64,000 nucleotides of DNA from Zanthoxylum bungeanum (Eukaryota; Streptophyta; Magnoliopsida; Sapindales; Rutaceae): contig SKCR01018442.1 in NCBI GenBank assembly GCA_019454045.1, positions 483,395 to 547,394 of the forward strand, read 5' to 3'. The notes below the pieces were generated by a model that was not told the origin of the DNA, made no database searches, and saw only the letters and a program-made list of their open reading frames with translations. Both the position numbers and the translations under genes were made by a program. Below are positions 55,493 through 64,000 of this stretch, in pieces; position 1 is the first letter of the stretch; every line of letters starts with the position of its first letter.

Positions 55493-58333
55493 ATATATAT
55501 ATTTTATAATGAACATAATCTTTTATATTGACTAATACATTTATAGACACGGCCAGAAGTAATAACCCTCCCTATAAGCTCTTATGATGTTGGTAGTCTG
55601 AAATCTATAAAACCATTTCAAAAATACATTTAAGAAATCATTTTTCTGTAAACAAAATCCGTTTCAAAATTCATAGTCAAAAACCATACCGATCATCCAG
55701 CATAACTCACTGGACGAAATATAAACGATCGCCCAATGCCCGAATCGCGCGCACAGATCGGACAATGAACGTACCGATCCCCTGTCGACAGAGGGTTAGG
55801 TCGTACCATTTCTGATGGCTTAGACCCTAACGATCACCCCGACGGAAACATATGATGAGTTATGAAAAACATAAATGCATACACCGATCGTCGGGGCGGA
55901 AACATAACAATAACCAATCATCTCAGCGGAAACACATCAAAAAAAACATAAAACAACCGCTGAGACGAAAATAAAATAAAAACATCTTATCGTGTAGTAT
56001 TAAAAATAATATCAAAATGTATTAAATCAATATGCAATTCTTTGAAATCATTTTTCCCCCCCAAAACATAAATATGTGTCAGTCAAAAATAAATTTTTGA
56101 TGCATGATTTTCAAAATACATACCGATCGTCCACTGCTCGGTCGCGCGCAAAGACCTAACAGTGTACGGACCATATCGACAGGGTAATGGGCCAGCCATT
56201 TTCTGATGGTCTGGACCCGTAACAATCGCCCCGGTGGCCAACCCGGAATGTAACATAAACGATCACCACGGAGGGTTAAAAACATAAATCATCAATCACC
56301 GTGGCGGAAACATTTTCTTTATCCTTTGTAATCAAAATCAAAATCTTGAAATCCAGAAATCAAATACTAAGTTTTCGAATATGTTTCGAAATATTTCACA
56401 ATTCAGACTATCAACATCATAGAACTTTTTATTTCTCGAGATATATTGACTTCACATTACTTGTATACACTTCTACATGAACTACATACTTTAACTTAGT
56501 ATACCCTTACATACACACATATTTTCTTAATAGACCTATATTATTATTAATACAACTTGCACATATCACATATGTTCTTTTATATTATAAACTGTTTCAG
56601 CTTTATAGATACTTAAAATCTAAAATGCATTTCATACACATAATATTATATATTCATATATCAAACTATTAGGCTTTATCATAATAAAGACATTCATCAA
56701 TAGACTAATTTTATAAATTAATTATTCCATAGCATGCTCTATACACACTTATATTCCTCACAACATAATGCCATCTATACTTTTCTTGTTACGCAAGTTC
56801 GTAACTTATTGCATCAGACAACTATATTTACATATAAGCATACACACACCGATCTATATATTCTTCCATACTTATAACCTAAAGACATACGTATTCTATT
56901 CTTTATAAGCAATCATCATACATACTCGGGTTAACACGTATTAACACTGCTACAACTTATATCTATATATTAATTACTGATTTCAATTTTATGCTTACTT
57001 ACTTTCTTACTTTACTACTATTCCCGCCAGCTCATACAAACAATTTTAAACTCCAATTCTATATCTGTCTTCACTAACTCTATTCTTAATGCAAATTGCA
57101 TACAGCAACCAGATTCATTTTATTATAGGATGCCACAACAAATTCATCAGTGAATCCAAGTAAAATCACAGCCCCAACCCAAAACAAGGATAATCAGATT
57201 ACAGCATTGGTCGAACACAAGATGGCGTCATTCACAAAACTTGGATTATTAATATTACCAACAAACTCTCCATTAAGAGATAGAAACAAATCAAATTAAA
57301 ACCAAATAAGTTTAATAGTAATAAATTAGAAAATCAAATACTCAGATACAAATTGTAAATAACCAAAATATCATAAATGTAAATCACAAAATAAATGTCC
57401 AATCTAACCGCAAAATAAAACCAAACAGTGGTTAAATCTCAAGCAATTAAATTCAAAATCAATACATCAACACCTCAAAACAATAAAAATGAAATAAAAA
57501 CCATTAAACAAACCATAAATAATTAAATAAATGAACTCATGTAATATACAAATGATTGATTTGGGTTTTAAAATAAATCAAACATCTACGACAGCAATAA
57601 ATATATAGATAAAAATAAATAAAAATTTCCCAGAACGAACCTTTGACAGAGAAACTCGATTATTATTGATGACGAGTTGTTTGGTGTTCTTCTTCCAACT
57701 TTCGGTCTTCTTTCAAGCTCTCTGCTCTGTTATCATATTTTTTTTTTTTTTTTTTTTCGCCGGCCCTTGCTACTTTCACCGGCATCGAAACAGTGGGGGG
57801 AAAAGCTCGCCGGCGATCAGGGATTCGGTACCCACTTTCTCTCTCTCGGGCTCTCACTGGTCTCCCCCTGTTTTCTATCTATTCGGTTTTTGTGTCTCTC
57901 TCCCCTTCATCTTCTCGATCTGCCCCTCCTTTCTCTTTCTCTCTTTCCTTCTTAGCCTACTCTCTTTTTGCTCTCCATTCTCTCCCTCTTCCTCTCTTTT
58001 TCACGTTGTTTTCCCTCTCTCTCTCTCTCTCTCTTTCTGCCTGTCTCCTTGATAAACCAGTGTGTGTGTGTTCTCTTACACGTGTGTGTTAAGTATATAA
58101 TATATTTGTGTGTGTGTGTCACGTGTAAATGTGTAGAAGTCTCTAGGTTTATCTTCTTCTGTATGGCAAATTTTCAATTTAGTCCCTTTAGTTTGCTTTA
58201 ATATAAACTTGTAATTAATTTCTTGAAGAAGTCCCCATTTTACAACAAAAAAAATTAATCTCACGTTCGGACGCGGCCTCATGCGCGAAAAATAAATTTA
58301 CGCGAACACATTAAAATAATCCGGGATATTACA
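54786..58333 (-). mobile_element. Tekay-like solo LTR H (3,548 bp)
   Basis: Minus-strand ends TGTAATATCCCG and GGCGGGATGTTACA, typical of Tekay/Del chromovirus LTRs, flanked by perfect TGTAG duplications (54,781-54,785 and 58,334-58,338). No PBS, PPT or coding region, hence solo. It includes a duplicated block with ACCGATCGTC/GCGCGCA motifs (55,690-55,990 and 56,120-56,310), a (TA)n tract at 55,454-55,505, and CT/TG-rich runs at 57,750-58,120. The removed-state sequence is seen at 61,018-61,040. Confidence 0.9.
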
Positions 58334-58625
58334 TGTAGGTGAAATAATACTTTGAATTTTGAAGGCTAGAAACATAAAAGGGTGTTCTAACAATGTACAA
58401 TTTCGGAAATTTTAGCCTTGCTTAATTTTTGTATTTTGGCCCTAACATTTTACTCCGATATCAGATTGAGGCGATTCCAGTTCCAGATGAAAGAAGACTC
58501 AAATATCTACAACTTTTTTGTTTACAAGATTTTCTAATTGTGAAGTTTTCAAAGCCGAAATTGATGAAATATCCAAAGTATGTTATATGTAATTATTAAA
58601 AACACAAACAAACAAGAAAAGATGA

Positions 58626-58665
58626 TTTGTCAAAGCATGCAAAGAAATTTGCATGCTTTGACAAA
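58626..58665. repeat. Perfect 18-bp inverted repeat, 4-nt loop
   Basis: TTTGTCAAAGCATGCAAA, loop GAAA, then its exact complement. Within the 5' LTR of element I. Confidence 0.95.
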
Positions 58666-59560
58666 CAAATAAGGACAAAAAAAATGAGTGATTTCTTTTA
58701 ATTTGTAATTTGCATAAGAAGTGTTGAGCATCTCTATAAATAGAACTGATCAGTATTTCTTTTTCCTCAGCAAATTTCCACATGTCTCTATGAGACTTTG
58801 TGGGATGAGCTCATGTATGTATTTTTTTACTTTTGTAATTTATTTTTCTTTTATTAATAAAATTATGAGTGTTTTTATTTATATATTGTTCTGCTGATTT
58901 TTATCATGCGGGGGTAAATGGTGAAGCTAGTGGTATGTAAATATATGTGATTTTTATTTATATTATATTTTATAAATTGTTATAATTTCTCAAGTAAAAT
59001 TAATACACTTTCTAGTTTATTTAGGACTCTTGACTAGCTGTAGACACATATAATACTTGAATCTTATAAATAAGAGAGAGTGGACTATTAAAGATCTAGA
59101 TTAATTATAAACAATACGGTACCGTCTATATTGATGGTTTTTATATATTTGGCATAATTGAGTACCTAATTGGACTTATTATAGACAAATATTATCACCG
59201 TCTTTATGGCTGGTTTTATATGTTTTAGCATAATTAGTACTTTGGCAGGACTAATTATCTACATGACGAATTACATGTGTTGGCATAATTAATACATGAT
59301 AATTATGAAATAAATTGATTGAGAAATAATTATAATTTATATTTTAAGAAAAAGTAAAATTATTTTATATTTTAAATATCAAGAGTGGATCCCTTAACCA
59401 TAGTATTTTATTTTATTATTTTTATTTTATTAGTTGTATTATTATTTTATCTTATTAAATCTATTCCATGTGGATCGACTCCGGATTTACCGGGTTATTT
59501 TTTTACTTCGACACTCTTATAATTGGGAGTAAAGAACTACTTTTTGAGCATGTCAAGTTT

Positions 59561-59579
59561 TTTGCGCCGTTGTTAGGGA
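59561..59579 (+). promoter_or_regulatory. Degenerate Athila-type primer-binding site
   Basis: TTTGCGCCGTTGTTAGGGA resembles TTGGCGCCGTTGCCGGGGA, the junction sequence of Athila-type gypsy elements. Preceded by ATCGACTCCGGATTTACCGG, also typical of that LTR end. Confidence 0.6.
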
Positions 59580-60970
59580 ATAAAATTTAATAGATAGAGT
59601 AATAATTTAACATTATTGTATTTTTTCCACTTTGTGTGTTTTCAAAAAAAAAAATCTTTTAATTTTTTTTTGTTGTTTTGTGTATTTTGTAAAAAAATAA
59701 ATAAATAAAAAACCATCACTTTGCTAAATTATAGTATATGGAATCTGACTTTAAAAGACCATGTTTGTCGATTTATAAGAAAAAATTGGATGGGAAGCAT
59801 ATCTTCGACCCATAGAGGGCGTTCAAGCCGTTATTAGACGTAAAACGATAGGAAGATGTAAGACACAATCACAACTACATTTCAATTTACTATTTTGATT
59901 TTTTTTTTTTTGCTATAATCTTTTTTTTTACTATCAGTATTGTAGATTCAATTGTCAATACCACACGAATCAGATGATGTCTTCTAAACTCTACTTCTTC
60001 TTATTCAGACATTGGGAAATATGTCTCAATTTGGTTGAGGGAGTGGATAATTGACTAGAATGCTTTTATTTTTTTGTTTATGAAAAATATATTTTGTTTT
60101 GTGTGTAAGAAATAAAAAATTATTTTTATTTTTAATGTAATTCGTAACAAGTTATTTTTGTTCTTTCCTTTTGAATCATTTAAATTTGTGAATTCTCCAT
60201 GAAATTATTTAAATTTGATTTTTACATGCTCATTTGACAAATATTATCAACATACATGGTAACATATGATCATGGGTTGAAAGTGATAAATTTATAATAT
60301 TAAGTTCTCTAGTTTGTTGGAGGCAACACCTAAAAGCAATGGAGTTTGTATTTTTATTTCAAAAAAATAAAAATAAAAACTAACCAAACTTCTACTTAGC
60401 AACCAGATATCTTACCTCAGGAAGTAGTGATTTTTCGAGTAAAACGGTAAAGCTTGAGTTAAAAAAAACAGAGAGAAAAAAAAAAGAAAAAAAAAGTGTG
60501 AATAAGTTCGATTTTGTAGCCTCTCTAACTCGAGCAATTAAGTCTGTAAGGATGTTTTAACATTTAGTGCCATAATGCCAACTGGTGAGTGAGTCATTGA
60601 CACAAAGTTCGTTACATGTGTTAAAGAGAAAGCTTAAGGAAATCAGACATTTATTCTTTTTAACATTTGGGATCCAAGTAATTAAGTCGTAGGGGGTGTC
60701 TTAACACATAGTGCCCTAAAGCCAACTGGTCTGGGAGTCACTGGCCCAAAGCTCGTTACAGGGATTGAAGATGTATTATTTTTAAAAAAAATATATATAT
60801 TTATAAATAAACTCTCATTGTCAAAAGGTGTGAACACTAATATAATTTTACGACAAAATATTACTCTCTTTTCAACAAGACCTGTGAATATCGTAGGCAC
60901 AATGAATTGATTGATACCTTATTTTATGTGTATGGAAGAATGGTAAAAAGTACAGGAGAATTTACTTTTT
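59580..60970 (+). other. Interior of element I
   Basis: Non-coding. A block of about 95 bp (GTGCCATAATGCCAACTGG ... CGTTAC) at 60,532-60,630 is repeated at 60,673-60,770. Other parts are A/T-rich. Confidence 0.55.
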
Positions 60971-61255
60971 TGAAATAATAATTAAATTTATGTTTTATAT
61001 ATTTTTATTGTGATTTTTTATTTCTTATGTAGGTGAAATAATACTTGGGATTTTGGAGGCTATAAACTTAAAAGAGTGTTCTAACAATGTTCAATTTCGA
61101 AAATTTCAGCCTTGCGTAATTTTAATATTTTGGCCCTAACTTTTTATTCTGATATCGGTTTGAGACGATTCTAGTTCCAGATGAAAGAAGAGTCAAATAT
61201 CTACAACTTTGTTATTTACAAGATTTTCTAGTTCTGAAGGTTTCAAAGCTAAAAT

Positions 61256-62268
61256 TGTAACACTTCGGTAATCCCGACGACTACTAAATTATGGATGGCA
61301 TAACACATGACGTACATCATGTCCAAGCATGTACTTGTTAATGAAATAAATTTGCGGACATTTTATAATTCCTCGTAGTTCCGATACAGAATTCATTTCA
61401 AGATTACATCCGCACAGCCTATGGTATTTAGGCTGTAATTATTTCATATGAACTTCGATTTTTATGAACTTTATACAATCGGAAAGCTAAGACCGAGATC
61501 TACAATTTATGCATTGGACATTTCTCCAAATCCGAACGTCAAAAATATAGCTCAAAAATTTGGATGAATAGTACCCGAGGACTAATATAGAGAATTTTCA
61601 AAGTTTCTCAAAGTTTCTAAATTTCTCTTCTTTAAATCAATTGCAAATTGCCCTTAATATAAAAAGGGGACGCTATTCAATCATCCTTAACATTTGAAAA
61701 GAAATAAAAATGTGAGGGAGAAAGAATAAGGAAGAAAAATGGGAAGCTATTTCCCACCCAAAATCAAGAGGAAATAAATACAAACCAACACCAACAAGTT
61801 AGGAAGAATGATATCAAGCCTAGAAAACTTGAATTGTGAAGAAAATCAAGTGAAATAAGGTAAGGAAATCTTGAGCCAAAACTTGAATTGTTAAATTTTA
61901 ATGGTGTGATGCTATGTTAGAGTTATTGGTATATTATGGAGTGCATTTAGATGGATAATGAACAAGGAAATTGATTGTGTTATGAAATGCCTAAATTTTT
62001 TAAATCCTAGATGTTGAGCTAAAACAAGAGTGATGAGATTAAAGAGTGGTTTGGATGATTGTATACTGATATAAGATGTGTGAATATGGAAGTTTAAAGA
62101 GTTGCTTGTGTAAAGGTTATATAGTGGAAGTGTTAAAAATACATTGGGATAAAATAGACATTGAAGAGTTGATGTTGGGGCCTGGAAACTGGCGAGCATC
62201 ACGACGCCAGTAGGATAGAGTCACGATGTGTAAGAATCAGAGGTTCACTGCCTCGGGCCTGGTCTAAT
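61256..62268 (+). repeat. Chromovirus-type LTR fragment K
   Basis: Starts TGTAACACTTCGGTAATCCC, interrupting the 3' LTR of I. TATA-like box ATATAAAAAGGGG near 61,656. Ends where LTR L begins; the 3' end is missing or lies beyond L. Confidence 0.6.
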
Positions 62269-64000
62269 TGTTGGGATTTATGTCCTAAAGCTTCATGTAT
62301 TGTAAAACAGAATTGATTATCGTAATAATAAATGCATTATTCATTTTTTCAAAGTTATTTGATTTATATCGCATATTGTCCAATTGTTTTGTTTACCTTG
62401 ATTACTATTGTACCTTCAGACTTAGTGTATGTTTGATGCACAAGAGGGTTTATGTCTGAAGTTAGTAATCTAAATAGTCCGTAGAGAGTAAACAAATATG
62501 GTACTTTGTTTATGGTTTATCTATAGTTGTGGTCCATTCTATACTTGTATGACGACCTTGATCCGGGATCGTTCATGTAGTGACATGGGAATAGAGGCAC
62601 CTTGTATGATGAAATCATATAGGACTGGACTCAGATAAATACGAATTTCTTTTAATATCCGTTAACCGAAGAAATTCATTTTATCTAATAGATGGTCATA
62701 TATGAATTCGATCTTATCCTGAGTGTACTACGAACTTCTGTATGACAGGCTATGTCATTTGATTTACTATGGTGAGGTTGGTGTTGCATTCCCGGCCAAT
62801 AACTACATATTTTGGGGATATGGTTTGGTGTGTAGCTGCGAACGTTTTATATAGATATGGAATTCACTCCTTCTTACGAGAAGCAGAAAAATATATTTTT
62901 TAAAAGTTGATTTGGGACTTGAACAATTTGAGCGCTCAACTTTTCTATTGCGAATAGAAAGTTTTATATTCATAATTATTATGAATTAATTGTTCATTAT
63001 AGAATCAATGGTGCTTAAGAGACAAAATATTTAGAGGGGTTTAACGGACTTTTGACCCGGGTCTATTTATGAGATATTCGTGAAGGGCTATATCCATATC
63101 TAATGACTATATCGATGGACACCGAAAATATTCGGTTTTTATTTTATCCATCTACGGTAACGGGAGTTCAACTACGAGTTTATAGTGGAATAACGAGGAG
63201 CTAATAATTCGTAATATTTGATTAAAGAGTTTAATTAATATTTCAGAATTATTGGAGCTCGGAACTGTAGGTCCATTTGGTCCTCGTGCTAGCTCGATTA
63301 ACTGTAGCAAACCTAATATAATTAGATTGTCTAATTATATGCTCACTTTATATTTATATATTATTAATGAGATTAATAATATTTATTGTCACAAATGAAA
63401 ACTATGTTAAATTAGTTTAACTTAATATTTGCTAGAATTATTTGATTATGAGATAATCAAGTCTTGATTATGAGATAATCAAGTTAGTAATAATTGTGAG
63501 ATAACTACTACAACATAATTGAAGGTAAATAAATCATTATTAAGATATTGATTTTTATTTACCATTGGAGACAAAGCCATATGGCTTACCATGTCATCCA
63601 AACAATTATGTCTATTATGTGGCATGTATACACCTAATGTATTTGTCATTAGCTAATGCATTTTATGTTTTGGTATGACCTCCACATTTATGTGTTTTCC
63701 ATTGAAAGAAAGCATTAGATGCTTAATGACAAAGTCCTTGTCTTTAACTTATCATTTCTTATGCTTTGGTATGGCATTAACATTTTTGTGTTGGCCATTG
63801 CAAGAAAGCATTAGATGTTTAATGATAAGGTTAGTTGGCTTGTGTAAGATAATATAATCTCTATCATTTCTCTCACTTCATAAGGTTAACATTTTGCAAA
63901 CATTCACACAATTATTGTGAGAAAGATTTGAGAGAAAATAGAGAGAGTTCAAACATTCACAAGTGTTGTGACAGTGTTTGAAATTCCTAAAGCCAAACAC
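62269..64000 (+). repeat. Copia-type LTR L, running off the window
   Basis: Starts TGTTGGGATTTATGTCCTAA, a common plant LTR start, and continues to the window end with no coding sequence. It contains a 22-bp tandem duplication (TTGATTATGAGATAATCAAG, 63,443-63,483) and an imperfect roughly 100-bp duplication (63,669-63,835). Confidence 0.6.

Larger units (their letters stand above)
54724..61255 (+). mobile_element. Athila-like non-coding LTR element I
   Basis: 5' LTR 54,724-59,554 (about 1.3 kb once solo LTR H is removed), degenerate PBS, 1.4-kb non-coding interior, and the start of the 3' LTR at 60,971, cut off at 61,255 by LTR K. The two LTR starts (TGAAACAACAATTAAA and TGAAATAATAATTAAA) align for about 280 bp. 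No gag or pol found. Confidence 0.65.

Noticed and set aside
57666..58092. Plus-strand open frames of 92-128 codons rich in F, S and L
   Set aside because: Low-complexity pyrimidine-rich tract inside solo LTR H; looks membrane-like only because of T/C bias.

Overview
This 64-kb window is nuclear DNA from a flowering plant, probably a eudicot, and consists almost entirely of transposable elements. The evidence is plant Ty1/copia, Ty3/gypsy (Tat-like, chromovirus-like, Athila-like), CACTA, hAT, LINE and SINE sequences nested inside one another. No intact host protein-coding gene, rRNA, tRNA or CRISPR array was found. The species cannot be named from the sequence. Element letters D, E, A, C, B, F, G, H, I, K and L are my own labels.

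Region 1-35,549 is one stack of nested insertions. The oldest member is a minus-strand copia element D. Its RT/RNase H lies at 1-1,334, its integrase, protease and gag at 10,584-13,230, its leader at 13,231-14,949, and its primer-binding site and 5' LTR at 35,101-35,549. D is split by two insertions. The first is a plus-strand gypsy element E (1,335-10,583), itself interrupted by a non-autonomous CACTA transposon (4,669-8,223). E is circularly permuted: the end of pol and the LTR come before gag, and the element stops inside the integrase. The second is a plus-strand non-coding Tat-like LARD, A (14,950-35,084, target duplication AATAC). A's 5' LTR received a minus-strand related LTR C, and C received a plus-strand Tat-like element B (17,088-26,674). 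B keeps an intact 432-codon gag reading frame but has lost protease, RT, RNase H and integrase.

Region 35,550-42,210 is an older spacer. It holds a LINE RNase H domain split by a Sirevirus-like LTR, a tRNA-derived SINE, three hAT-like MITEs and AT-rich DNA.

Region 42,211-54,293 is a probable solo LTR (G). It contains a structurally complete but mutated copia element F (43,005-49,321, target duplication CAACA) and a decayed hAT transposon (50,825-53,833).

Region 54,724 to the window end is an Athila-like non-coding element I. Its 5' LTR holds a 3.5-kb Tekay-like solo LTR H (target duplication TGTAG). Its 3' LTR is broken by another LTR (K), which is broken in turn by a copia-type LTR (L) that runs off the window.

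Two signals stand out. First, several unrelated elements carry arrays of short palindromes in the LTR or leader, and a roughly 52-bp TTCGAA-cored module is shared between Tat-like LTRs and a copia leader, suggesting module exchange across superfamilies. Second, E is circularly permuted between two copies of a 4-bp target sequence, the footprint expected if an extrachromosomal circle re-integrated. Nearly all reading frames are broken and most stops fit C:G to T:A decay, so the genes do not form a working pathway. B's gag and the transposon ends are the only parts that look possibly functional in trans.
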